From positions 35,336-99,335 of the forward strand of contig NZ_JACESE010000015.1 in the NCBI RefSeq assembly GCF_013911965.1: 64,000 nucleotides of DNA, in the 5' to 3' direction. Source of the DNA: Phenylobacterium sp. GTDB taxonomy: Bacteria; Pseudomonadota; Alphaproteobacteria; Caulobacterales; Caulobacteraceae. How positions within the stretch are numbered: position 1 is the stretch's first letter; each line of letters opens with the position of its first letter. Shown one piece after another: positions 10,764 to 18,101 of this stretch. Below the pieces are notes generated by a model, which worked only from the letters and a program-made list of their open reading frames with translations, made no database searches and was not told the origin of the DNA. A program made the translations under genes and the position numbers.

Positions 10764-10813
10764 GGGGCGATCCTTCTCTTGAGGCCCGGCCGTGAACGCC
10801 GGGTCCTCAACCT

Positions 10814-10839
10814 TTCGCAGCGGCGCGCGGAGCGGTTAC
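10814..10839 (-). promoter_or_regulatory. SigF-type ECF promoter of the buf operon
   Basis: Read on the minus strand, GTAACC (10834-10839) is followed after exactly 16 bases by CGAA (10814-10817). This equals the GTAACC-N16-CGAA consensus I know for Caulobacter SigF. It lies about 50 bases upstream of the bufA start. Confidence 0.88.
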
Positions 10840-10884
10840 GGCCAAGCCGGCGGATTTTTTCTGCACCGCAGGCCGGGCGGCGAT

Positions 10885-10910
10885 GTAACCCTTGCCGCCG
10901 CACGCGCGAA
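10885..10910 (+). promoter_or_regulatory. SigF-type ECF promoter of sigF-nrsF
   Basis: GTAACC at 10885-10890, a 16-base spacer, and CGAA at 10907-10910 give a second perfect SigF consensus on the opposite strand, pointing at the sigma factor gene. It implies autoregulation. It also rules out the in-frame ATG at 10892, which would lie inside the promoter. Confidence 0.88.
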
Positions 10911-10927
10911 CCCGGGGCGAGAGAGGC

Positions 10928-11467
10928 GTGGACGAGATCGACCAGCAACTGCACCGGTGGATGGCGCAGGCCCTGGCGGGCGACGCCGGCGCCTATCGCC
11001 GTCTGTTGGCCGAGATCTCCCCGCGCCTGAGGCGGTACTTCGCCCGGCGCCTGCACGAGCCGGCCGAAGCCGAGGATCTGGTGCAGGAGACGCTCATCGC
11101 GGTTCATACCAAGCGCGAAACCTACGACGCCCGGCTGGCCTTCGCGCCCTGGCTCTACGCCGTCGCCCGCTACAAACTGATCGACCATCTGCGCCGCCGC
11201 GGCGTGCGCCGGCACGTGCCTCTCGAGGAAGCCGGCGTGCTGTTCGACGAGGCGGACCCCGAGGCGGGCCTCGCCCGCGGCGATCTCGACCGGCTGCTGG
11301 CGCCTCTGCCGGCGCGCCAGAGGGCCCTGCTGGAGGACGTGAAGCTCAAGGGCATGAGCGTGGCCGAAGCGGCGCAGCGCCATGGCTACAGCGAAGGCGC
11401 GGCCAAGGTCGCGCTGCACCGAACGATGAAGTCCCTGACCGCCCGGGTGGCCGCCGATGAAGACTGA
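10928..11467 (+). CDS. sigF: ECF sigma factor SigF
   Basis: A 179-residue extracytoplasmic-function sigma factor. Region 2 contains FARRLHEPAEAEDLVQETLIAVH and YAVARYKLIDHLRRR; region 4 contains the helix-turn-helix LKGMSVAEAAQRHGYSEGAAK. The GTG at 10928 is preferred because AGAGAG lies a few bases before it and because the promoter -10 ends at 10910. The anti-sigma gene overlaps its 3' end by 11 bases. The pairing with DUF1109 and the adjoining buf operon matches Caulobacter SigF, which responds to heavy metals such as chromate and cadmium and, for bufferins, to copper. Confidence 0.92.
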   Translation: MDEIDQQLHRWMAQALAGDAGAYRRLLAEISPRLRRYFARRLHEPAEAEDLVQETLIAVHTKRETYDARLAFAPWLYAVARYKLIDHLRRRGVRRHVPLEEAGVLFDEADPEAGLARGDLDRLLAPLPARQRALLEDVKLKGMSVAEAAQRHGYSEGAAKVALHRTMKSLTARVAADED

Positions 11468-12092
11468 CGACCTGATCGAGGCCCTGGCGCTGGAGCCGGC
11501 GGCGCGCGCCGCGCCGGACCGGCGCGTGCTCGCCTTCGCCCTGGCCGGGACGGCGGCCGCCGTCGCCGCGACGCTCTGGCTGATGGGCCCGCGTCCGGAC
11601 CTCGCCGAAGCGACGGGCCTCGCCTCCTTCGCAGGAAAGGCGGGCTACACCGTGATGCTCGCCGCGGTGGGGTTCTGGCTGCTCGACCGGCTGGGTCGGC
11701 CCGGGGCGGCAGTCCGCGCCCCGGCGCTCGCCCTGACGCTCCTGGCGCTCGCGGCGGTCGCGGCGGCGATCCTCGAACTGGCCCCGCTGCCGGCGGAGGC
11801 GCGGATGGGAACCCTGATGGGCTCCACCGCCAGCGTCTGTCCCTGGCGCATCGCAGGCCTCGGCCTGCTGGTGCTGCCCCCGGCCCTGCTGGCCGCGCGC
11901 CGCTTCGCCCCCCTCAGCCCCGCCCTGGCCGGCGCGGCGGCGGGCCTGTTCGCCGGCGGCCTGGCGGCCACCGCCTATGGCCTGCACTGCGGCGAGCAGG
12001 CGGTGAGCTTTCTGGTGGTCTGGTACACGGCCGGCGTGCTGCTGACCGCCCTGCTGGGGGCCCTGGCCGGCGCGCGCCTTCTGCGCTGGTGA
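11457..12092 (+). CDS. nrsF: DUF1109 anti-sigma factor NrsF
   Basis: A 211-residue inner-membrane protein with about six transmembrane segments and a short cytoplasmic N-terminus (MKTDDLIEALALEP). Two cysteines at positions 128 (SVCPW) and 178 (LHCGE), 50 residues apart, correspond to the two conserved periplasmic-side cysteines of Caulobacter NrsF that are needed for metal sensing. It overlaps sigF by 11 bases, so the inhibitor is made together with its target. Release of SigF on metal binding is known for the family and inferred here. Confidence 0.9.
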   Translation: MKTDDLIEALALEPAARAAPDRRVLAFALAGTAAAVAATLWLMGPRPDLAEATGLASFAGKAGYTVMLAAVGFWLLDRLGRPGAAVRAPALALTLLALAAVAAAILELAPLPAEARMGTLMGSTASVCPWRIAGLGLLVLPPALLAARRFAPLSPALAGAAAGLFAGGLAATAYGLHCGEQAVSFLVVWYTAGVLLTALLGALAGARLLRW

Positions 12093-12127
12093 CCGCCGCC
12101 GCCTCGGCTTGCTAAGCTCGGCGGACC

Positions 12128-12802
12128 ATGGCCGAGGTTCTTTGGCTCACCGTCAGGCTGGCGGGGCTCACCACCATCGTCCTGCTCGTCCTGGCGACGC
12201 CGCTCGCCTGGTGGCTGGCGCGCGACCGCTCGGTGCGGGCCAGCGTGGCCGGGGCCCTGGTCGGCCTGCCCATCGTGCTGCCGCCCACCGTGCTCGGCTT
12301 CTACCTGCTGATCGCCATGGGGCCCGACAGTCCCCTGATGGCGCCGTTGCAGCTCTTCGGCGTGCGGACGCTGGCCTTCACCTTCGAGGGGCTGGTGATC
12401 GGCTCGGTGGTCTATTCGCTGCCGTTCGCCGTGCAGCCCCTGCGCAACGCCTTCATGGGCGTCGGCGCCGAGCCTCTGGAGGCGGCCCGCACCCTCGGGG
12501 CCGGACCGGTCTCTGTGTTCCTTCGCGTCGCCCTGCCGCTCGCCGCCCCGGGCTATGTCACGGCCGCCATTCTGACCTTCGCCCACACGGTCGGCGAGTT
12601 CGGCGTGGTGCTGATGATCGGGGGCGCCATTCCAGGAGAGACGGCGGTGGTCTCCACGGAGATCTACCGCCTGGTCGAATCCCTCGAATGGGGCCGGGCC
12701 CACGCCCTGGCGGGACTGCTGGTCGCCTTCGGCTTCGCGGTGATTCTCGTCCTGCTGCTGATCGAGCGCCGCCTTGGCGCGGTCCGCATGGGCGATTCCT
12801 GA
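12128..12802 (+). CDS. modB: molybdate ABC transporter permease ModB (orphan)
   Basis: A 224-residue permease with five or more membrane segments and the ABC-importer EAA loop ([20 protein letters not shown]). [14 protein letters not shown] and [14 protein letters not shown] are typical of ModB. The length matches the family. ModB normally works with ModA (binding protein) and ModC (ATPase), but neither is adjacent: nrsF lies upstream with a 35-base gap and an MCP-like gene downstream. Either partners are elsewhere or this is a remnant. Tungstate or sulfate transport cannot be excluded. Confidence 0.85.
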   Translation: MAEVLWLTVRLAGLTTIVLLVLATPLAWWLARDRSVRASVAGALVGLPIVLPPTVLGFYLLIAMGPDSPLMAPLQLFGVRTLAFTFEGLVIGSVVYSLPFAVQPLRNAFMGVGAEPLEAARTLGAGPVSVFLRVALPLAAPGYVTAAILTFAHTVGEFGVVLMIGGAIPGETAVVSTEIYRLVESLEWGRAHALAGLLVAFGFAVILVLLLIERRLGAVRMGDS

Positions 12803-12824
12803 GCAGACGGCGCGGCGGGTCTGC
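12803..12824 (+). terminator. hairpin after modB
   Basis: GCAGAC (12803-12808) and GTCTGC (12819-12824) can pair around a 10-base GC loop immediately after the modB stop. There is no T tract. It may end the sigF-nrsF-modB transcript; support is weak. Confidence 0.35.
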
Positions 12825-12971
12825 GCAAATCCGCGCCGGGACGCCTCGGGCCGGGGCGCCCGCCGGACGGCGCCAAGTTGAGGTCAGTCTTTCGGTGTCG
12901 TTGCAGTTGAAACCGGTCATGATCGCGAACCGCGTCAGCGGAAGTCGTGAGTCGCGTTCGGGAGGCGCGTG

Positions 12972-14042
12972 ATGTCCGGGCAAGAGGGGCTCGTACCCGA
13001 GCGGATCCTGGAGCTTTCCGAGCGGCTCTCGAAGGTCGCCGGAGCCAGCATCGCCGAGATCTCGCTGATCAACCGCGAGGCCAAGATGCTGGCGATCAAC
13101 GCCTTGATCACCGCGGCGCGGGCGGGCGAGGCGGGCAAGGGGTTCGCCCTCGTCGCCGAGGAGTTCAAGCGCATCTCGACCGAAATCGACGAGGTGGCCC
13201 ACTCGCTGGAGAGCAAGGTCCAGGCCGACCTGGCCGAACTGGCCGGCGTGGGCGGCGCCATCCTCTCGCACATGCGCGGACAGAGACTGGCCGACCTGGC
13301 CCTCAACGCCATCGAGATCATCGACCGGAATCTCTATGAGCGCACCTGCGACGTGCGCTGGTGGGCGACGGATTCGGCCGTGGTCGACTGCGTGGCCGAT
13401 CCTTCGCCGGAGGCCTCCCGCCACGCCAGCGACCGGCTGAAGGTCATCCTCGACGCCTACACCGTCTATCTCGACCTCTGGATCTGCGACCGGGAGGGAC
13501 GCGTGGTGGCCAACGGCCGTCCGCAGGCCTACCCGCAGGTGTCCGGTTCGTCCGTGAAGGGCGTCGACTGGTTCGAGCGCGCGCGCCGGACCGCCTCCGG
13601 GGACGAGTTCGTGGCCTGCGACGTGGCGCGCTCACAGTTGCTGGCGAACGCGCCCGTGGCCACCTACGCCGCGGCCATCCGCCGGGGCGGCGAGGCGCAG
13701 GGCGAGGTGCTGGGCGTCCTCGGCATTCATTTCGACTGGCGGCCCCAGGCGAAGGCCGTGGTCGACGGGGTGCGCCTGACGGAGGAGGAACGCGCGCGCT
13801 CGCGGGTCCTGCTGCTGGATGCGGCCGGGCGTGTGCTGGCCGCGTCGGATGGCCGTGGAGAACTGGCGGAGGTCTTCGCCCTGCCGGGCGACGTCGGCGC
13901 CATGGGCAGCTACCGGACCGAGGCGGCCACGGTCGGCTACGCCCTCACGCCGGGCTACGAAACCTATAAGGGCCTCGGCTGGTACGGCTGCATCGTGCAG
14001 AACGAGGCGAGCGCTTCGGCCGCCGCCTCCGCAGCCGCCTGA
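12972..14042 (+). CDS. soluble MCP-like signalling protein with C-terminal Cache-like domain
   Basis: A 356-residue protein without membrane segments. Residues about 10-75 carry a shortened chemoreceptor signalling hairpin (INREAKMLAINALITAARAG, then GKGFALVAEEFKRIS). A linker contains RTCDVRWWATDSAVVDC, and the rest resembles a Cache/PAS-like sensor (LDLWICDREGRVVANGRP, VKGVDWFERARR, LGVLGIHFDWRPQAKAVVDG). In ordinary chemoreceptors the sensor precedes the signalling domain, so the order is reversed here. GTG and ATG start codons are adjacent (12969, 12972); the ATG was taken, with GGGAGG upstream. It probably works through a CheA/CheW array or as a standalone sensor; the ligand is unknown. 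Confidence 0.82.
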   Translation: MSGQEGLVPERILELSERLSKVAGASIAEISLINREAKMLAINALITAARAGEAGKGFALVAEEFKRISTEIDEVAHSLESKVQADLAELAGVGGAILSHMRGQRLADLALNAIEIIDRNLYERTCDVRWWATDSAVVDCVADPSPEASRHASDRLKVILDAYTVYLDLWICDREGRVVANGRPQAYPQVSGSSVKGVDWFERARRTASGDEFVACDVARSQLLANAPVATYAAAIRRGGEAQGEVLGVLGIHFDWRPQAKAVVDGVRLTEEERARSRVLLLDAAGRVLAASDGRGELAEVFALPGDVGAMGSYRTEAATVGYALTPGYETYKGLGWYGCIVQNEASASAAASAAA

Positions 14043-14075
14043 CGGGGACCGCCCCGGCCGGCGCGAGGCTCGGCC

Positions 14076-14381
14076 CTACCGCGCGACCTCGGCCACCTGC
14101 GTCAGGGCGCCGGGCGCGTCGACGGCCCGGTCCTCGGGCGAAGGCTCCACCTGGATGGCGAAACGGGTGACGAAGGCGCGGCGCGCCTGCTCCATGGCCC
14201 GATCCTGGTCGGCCGCCAGGGCCTCGGCGTCGGCCTGGCGCTGCTGTTCGGGGGTCATGCCGCTGTACTGGATGTAGGCGGTGCTCGGCGCGTAGGAGGC
14301 CCCGTCGCAGTCGGCGCAGGCCAGCGCCGCCGTCGGGGCGACCGCGGCCGCCGAAAGGGTGATCACCAGAAGTCTGCGCAT
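14076..14381 (-). CDS. small secreted protein with CxxC motif
   Basis: A 101-residue protein with a Sec signal peptide (MRRLLVITLSAAAVAPTAALA) followed by CADCDGASY and then a charged helical segment (TPEQQRQADAEALAADQDRA). The ATG at 14381 has GGAGGAGGA at good spacing; an ATG at 14387 is too close to it. It is the last gene of the ABC transporter/DUF3299 operon, 22 bases after the DUF3299 gene. No family recognised. The CxxC suggests metal or redox chemistry in the periplasm. Confidence 0.72.
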   Translation of the reverse strand: MRRLLVITLSAAAVAPTAALACADCDGASYAPSTAYIQYSGMTPEQQRQADAEALAADQDRAMEQARRAFVTRFAIQVEPSPEDRAVDAPGALTQVAEVAR

Positions 14382-14403
14382 CGTCATTCCTCCTCCGGCC
14401 GGC

Positions 14404-14901
14404 CTAGAGGGCGCGGCCGTCATAGATCCGGTAGAAGACGCCGCCTTCGTCCTCGCCCGCCAGCTGCAGGGTGCCTTCGATCGTCTTGACGCCATAGTCG
14501 AAAGCGACGGGGCGGCTGGTTTTCACCTCGATGAACTGCATCGGGGCAGGATTGAGGTGAAACGGGCAGTCGGGTGGATAAGCCAGCAGCACGAAGTGGG
14601 TCTGCGCCTTTCCGTTCTGCAGGGGCATCATGTAGCCGGAGACCTTGATCGTCTTGCCGCGGAGAGCCTGTACGGCCGGCGAGAAGGCGGGCTTCGAATA
14701 GATGTAGCCGTCCTTGCCCTTGCGCGTGATCTCCTTCGTCGATTCGAGCGTGGCCCAGGACACGCCGCCCTTGGGCGTGTCGGCCGGCTTCCAGACGCTC
14801 TCGGTCGGCGCGGCCGGCCGGGTCGACTGCGACAGGGCGGCGGCCGGCCCGCCCAGGGCCAGGAGGGTCAGGCCGGTCAGGAGAAGGGGAAGGAGGCGCA
14901 T
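14404..14901 (-). CDS. DUF3299 periplasmic protein
   Basis: A 165-residue secreted protein with a signal peptide (residues 1 to about 23). The mature part has the DUF3299 hallmarks LRGKTIKVSGYMMPL, HFVLLAYPPDCPFH and FIEVKTSRPVAFDYGVKTIEGTL. DUF3299 proteins often occur beside MacB-like ABC genes, including the zinc-regulated zrg cluster of Vibrio. Here it follows the permease by 14 bases. A role in metal-linked envelope transport is inferred from this context. Confidence 0.82.
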   Translation of the reverse strand: MRLLPLLLTGLTLLALGGPAAALSQSTRPAAPTESVWKPADTPKGGVSWATLESTKEITRKGKDGYIYSKPAFSPAVQALRGKTIKVSGYMMPLQNGKAQTHFVLLAYPPDCPFHLNPAPMQFIEVKTSRPVAFDYGVKTIEGTLQLAGEDEGGVFYRIYDGRAL

Positions 14902-14915
14902 CCCGTCTTTGGTCC

Positions 14916-16169
14916 CTAGCTTGCGTGTTGAAGGGTGTCGGCGATGTCGACGCCGAAGACGCGGGCCGCCGGGATCAGGGCGGCGAGGGCGCCCATGGCG
15001 AGGGCGCCGGCGACGATCCAGGCTTCCGCGGGCTCGAAGGCGAAGGCTGACAGGCCGAGGTCGCCGAGCTGGTCGAAGGCGCCGGCGGCGAGGGCGACCA
15101 CGCCGTGGCCGACGGCGACCCCGAGCAAGGCGCCGGCGGCGGCCAGCAGGAGACCCTCCAGGAGGATCTGGCCGAAGATCGCCACGGGGCGCGCGCCCAT
15201 GACGCGCAGCAGCGCCATATCGGCCTCGCGCTGGCGAAGCGCGGTGTAGAGGGCCACGAAGATGGAAAGGCCGCTGGTCAGGATCAGCAGCAGGGCGAAG
15301 CCGCGGGCGGCGTCGACGCCGACGCCCACCAGCGAGAGCAGGCGGGCGGTCTCGACCGCCGGAGCGGCGGCCTGGAGCTCCGTCTGGCGGTTGATGAAGT
15401 TGGGCAGGCGCACCGCGGCGAGCGGCGAGCGGTACTTGACCAGCATGGCCGTGACCTCGGCCTCGCCATGGTCGCCGCGGATGGAGGCGTTGGCCGCCGG
15501 CGCCGCATGCTCGTGCTCGTGCGCCTCCTCGTGGCCGCCGGCCTCGGCGTGGGCGATGCCGTGGACGTCCCAGACGCTCTCCACCGAGGTCAGGATCAGC
15601 CGGTCGAGCACCGTCCCGGTGGGCGCCAGGACGCCGACCACGCGGAAGGGCGTCTCCTGGTGCGCCTGGCCGTCGCCGGCCATGCCGTGGGAGCCGACGA
15701 AGGCCTGACCCAGACCCGCGCCCGTGCGTCGCGCCACCTCCGCGCCCAGCACCGCCTCGGAGGGCGCCTGCCAGAGGCGGCCCTGCGCCGTCTCGCCGCC
15801 GTAGTGCTCGACATAGGCGGGCTCGGTCCCGACGATGCGGAAGCCGCGGAAGCTGTCGCCCTGGGCGAGCGGTATGACCGCGCCGATGGTCGGATCGGAC
15901 CGCAGCGTCTCCACGGTCGAGAGCGGGATGTTCCCGGTCGGAACGTCCACCTGGTAGATGCTCGACAGGATGAGCTGCAGGGGCGAGCCCTTGGCCCCGA
16001 CGACGAGGTCGATGCCGCGGGCGTCGCGCTCGAACCGCTCGCCGAGCTGGGCCGAGAACAGCACCAGGATCACCATGGTGGCGACGCCGAGCGTCAGCAG
16101 CAGGACGTTCAGGGCCGTGTTCAGGGCCCGGTCGCGCTGATAGGCGAGGGAGAGGCCGGCGAGCGTCAT
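14916..16169 (-). CDS. MacB/FtsX-type ABC transporter permease with His-rich loop
   Basis: A 417-residue permease with one N-terminal membrane segment (about 18-40), a large periplasmic domain and three C-terminal segments, the MacB/FtsX layout. Residues 203-234 of the periplasmic domain carry seven histidines (203, 207, 213, 217, 219, 221, 234), including HEEAHEHEH, a likely Zn(II) or other metal site. The start was set at MTLAGLSLAY, whose ATG overlaps the ATPase stop by 4 bases; longer versions read through the ATPase gene. Together with the ATPase it probably forms a metal-related envelope transporter. Confidence 0.85.
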   Translation of the reverse strand: MTLAGLSLAYQRDRALNTALNVLLLTLGVATMVILVLFSAQLGERFERDARGIDLVVGAKGSPLQLILSSIYQVDVPTGNIPLSTVETLRSDPTIGAVIPLAQGDSFRGFRIVGTEPAYVEHYGGETAQGRLWQAPSEAVLGAEVARRTGAGLGQAFVGSHGMAGDGQAHQETPFRVVGVLAPTGTVLDRLILTSVESVWDVHGIAHAEAGGHEEAHEHEHAAPAANASIRGDHGEAEVTAMLVKYRSPLAAVRLPNFINRQTELQAAAPAVETARLLSLVGVGVDAARGFALLLILTSGLSIFVALYTALRQREADMALLRVMGARPVAIFGQILLEGLLLAAAGALLGVAVGHGVVALAAGAFDQLGDLGLSAFAFEPAEAWIVAGALAMGALAALIPAARVFGVDIADTLQHAS

Positions 16170-16819
16170 GCGGCCAGGGCCTTCGGCGGCGTGAGCTCCA
16201 GCGTGCGGGGGAAGCGGCCGCGCAGCCGGTTGTCGTGGGTGGCGATCAGCAGGGTCGCGCCATTGGACTCCGCGCTGGCCAGCAGCAGGTCGGCCATGGC
16301 CGCTGCGTTGGCGTCGTCCAGGGCCGAGGTCGGCTCGTCGGCCACGATCAGGGCGGGGCGGGCGCACAGGGCGCGGGCGATGGCCGCCCGCTGCGCCTCT
16401 CCCTGGCTGAGCTGGCGCGGCCGCGCGTCGGCGCGATGGGCGAGGCCGACGCGGGCGATGAGGCGCTCCACCTCGGCGGCGTCGTCCCGGCCAAGCGCCA
16501 GGTGCTGGGCCAGCGACAGGTTCTGCCGGACGGTCAGGGCCGAGACCAGGCGCAGGGTCTGGAAGACCAGGCCGATGGTGCGGCGGCGCAGGTCGTCGCG
16601 CTCGGCGGCCGACAGGCGCGACATGGGCCGGCCGTCGATCAGGACCTCTCCGGCGCTGGGCGTGCGCAGGCCGGTCAGGATGTTGATGAGGGTGGTCTTG
16701 CCGCTGCCGGAGGGGCCCAGCAGCAAGGTGTGCTCGCCGCGGTCGATGGCGAAGGCGGGCAGGTCGAGCACCGTCCGCCCGCCCATCCTGTGGGTCAGGG
16801 CCTCAACCTGGATCAACAT
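16166..16819 (-). CDS. ABC transporter ATP-binding protein (LolD/MacB type)
   Basis: A 217-residue ATPase. Walker A GPSGSGKTTL is at about 34-43, the Q-loop in GLVFQTLRLV, the signature LSQGEAQRAAIARAL, Walker B ALIVADEPTSALD and the switch His in ATHDNR. It is the first gene of a four-gene minus-strand operon (ATPase, permease, DUF3299, CxxC protein). The 245-base gap to the divergent MerC-like gene contains a Zur-like box, so zinc control is likely. Confidence 0.9.
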   Translation of the reverse strand: MLIQVEALTHRMGGRTVLDLPAFAIDRGEHTLLLGPSGSGKTTLINILTGLRTPSAGEVLIDGRPMSRLSAAERDDLRRRTIGLVFQTLRLVSALTVRQNLSLAQHLALGRDDAAEVERLIARVGLAHRADARPRQLSQGEAQRAAIARALCARPALIVADEPTSALDDANAAAMADLLLASAESNGATLLIATHDNRLRGRFPRTLELTPPKALAA

Positions 16820-17009
16820 GCGACCGCGCGCTCGACGGAATGGGGGTCAACAGACACGCTGCGATCCGTGGCGCGGCCGCCCTTGCGGTCAAGCCTCCGG
16901 GCGGGAGTCGGCGGGGCCGCCGGCCGGAGTGCGGATTTCTTCGGCGCCCGGCGGGGCGCAGTGCGGCGATCGGGCGTCACGCAGCCTCCTGAGTTCTCCG
17001 AGGGAGAGT

Positions 17010-17024
17010 TGCTATATTATAACA
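17010..17024. promoter_or_regulatory. Zur-like operator
   Basis: The minus-strand reading TGTTATAATATAGCA is a 7-1-7 dyad with one mismatch from the TGTTATAATATAACA-type core of proteobacterial Zur boxes. Flanking AT-rich bases (ATTACAT) extend the match. It lies 40 bases before the MerC-like ATG and about 190 bases before the ABC ATPase start, and stands out as A/T-rich in very GC-rich DNA. The rest of 16820-17064 shows nothing else recognisable. Confidence 0.72.
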
Positions 17025-17064
17025 TTACATGCAAGAGGTCGGGCCCGACTGAAGGACCCGTTGG

Positions 17065-17427
17065 ATGAAATCGACCGCACGTCTGGCCGACCCGGCCGCC
17101 ATCACGCTCTCCGGCCTGTGCCTGGTGCATTGCCTGGCCCTGCCGATGCTCTCCGTCGTCCTGCCCGTCCTCGGCGCCTGGGCCGAGGCCGAATGGGTCC
17201 ATCTGCTGGTGATCGCCCTGGCCCTGCCGCTGGCGCTCTTCGCCTTGCGCGGCAAGGCGGCCCGGCCCCTGCTCGGCCTCGCCCTGGCCGGGCTGGCCGC
17301 CATGGTCCTGGCCGCCCTGCACTGGCCCTCGCACGAGGCGGAGATCGTGCTCAACACGTCCGGAGGCCTGGCGCTCGCCGTCGCCCATGGCCTGCACTGG
17401 CGCCGGCGTCACGGACCCGTTCGCTAA
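17065..17427 (+). CDS. MerC-domain membrane protein
   Basis: A 120-residue protein with four transmembrane segments. The first contains Cys19 and Cys23 (GLCLVHCLALP), recalling the cysteine pair that binds Hg(II) in MerC. No mer operon is nearby. The Zur-like box 40 bases upstream suggests a zinc-related rather than mercury-specific role, as an importer or low-zinc response protein; this is inference. Confidence 0.82.
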   Translation: MKSTARLADPAAITLSGLCLVHCLALPMLSVVLPVLGAWAEAEWVHLLVIALALPLALFALRGKAARPLLGLALAGLAAMVLAALHWPSHEAEIVLNTSGGLALAVAHGLHWRRRHGPVR

Positions 17428-17513
17428 GGGCGGCGAGCGCGACTTGCGCCAAGTCAACGCTGAGCCGCGCCGGCCGTGCGAGGAGAGGGCCGGCGGCTTT
17501 GAGGAGATCGACC

Positions 17514-17999
17514 GTGGCCGATGTGCTGGTGAGCTACTATTCGCGCTCCGGCGCGACGGAACTGCTGGCCCGCCGCCTGGCGGAGCAGTTGAACGCCGAC
17601 CTCGAGCCCATCCGGCCGAAGGTGGCCTATAACGGCGGCGGCGGCGCTCTGAAGGCGGTCTGGCACGCGCTGCTGAAGCGAACCCCGGCCCTGGAGCCCG
17701 GCCGCGATCCTGCCGCCTATCGGCTCCTGGTGGTCGCGGGGCCGGTCTGGGCCGGCCGCCTGTCGGCCCCGATGCGGGCCTATCTCCGGGGCCCCGGCCA
17801 GAGGGCGAAGGCCCTGGCCGCGGTCTGGGTCTCGGGCAGCGGCCAGCCCTATGGCGGGGTGGGCGGTGAGATCCAATCGCTCTGCGGCCGGCCGCTCGTC
17901 GCCAGCGCCTCCTTCGCCGAGGCCGAGGTCCGCAAGGGCGAGGCCGACGCCCGCCTGGCCCCGGTCGTCGAGGCCGTGGGCGGGCAGGTTCCGGCCTAG
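17514..17999 (+). CDS. flavodoxin-like protein
   Basis: A 161-residue protein with the flavodoxin FMN phosphate loop near the N-terminus (VSYYSRSGATELLARRLAEQL shortened to YSRSGATE as the key part) and VVAGPVWAGRLSAPMRAYL in the second half. It should bind FMN and act as a cytoplasmic electron carrier or NAD(P)H-linked flavoprotein. The start is GTG at 17514, with GAGGAG seven bases upstream; longer readings through the upstream region are non-coding. Substrate or redox partner unknown. Confidence 0.82.
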   Translation: MADVLVSYYSRSGATELLARRLAEQLNADLEPIRPKVAYNGGGGALKAVWHALLKRTPALEPGRDPAAYRLLVVAGPVWAGRLSAPMRAYLRGPGQRAKALAAVWVSGSGQPYGGVGGEIQSLCGRPLVASASFAEAEVRKGEADARLAPVVEAVGGQVPA

Positions 18000-18101
18000 G
18001 GGACCGACACGGCGGCCGCGGCCCAGGGGCGCACGCGGTTGCGGTGACCGCCCGCGGAGCATAAGTGGCGCAACGCCTGCTCCGCCACCGCCCGGGAACC
18101 G

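Noticed and set aside
10892-11467. Upstream ATG for sigF at 10892
   Set aside because: It lies before the promoter -10 element (10907-10910), so it could not be in the SigF-driven message; the GTG at 10928 has a ribosome site.
15105-17999. A 964-residue plus-strand frame covering the ABC genes
   Set aside because: Only its last 161 codons (from 17514) encode a real flavodoxin-like protein; the rest is antisense to the permease and ATPase genes.
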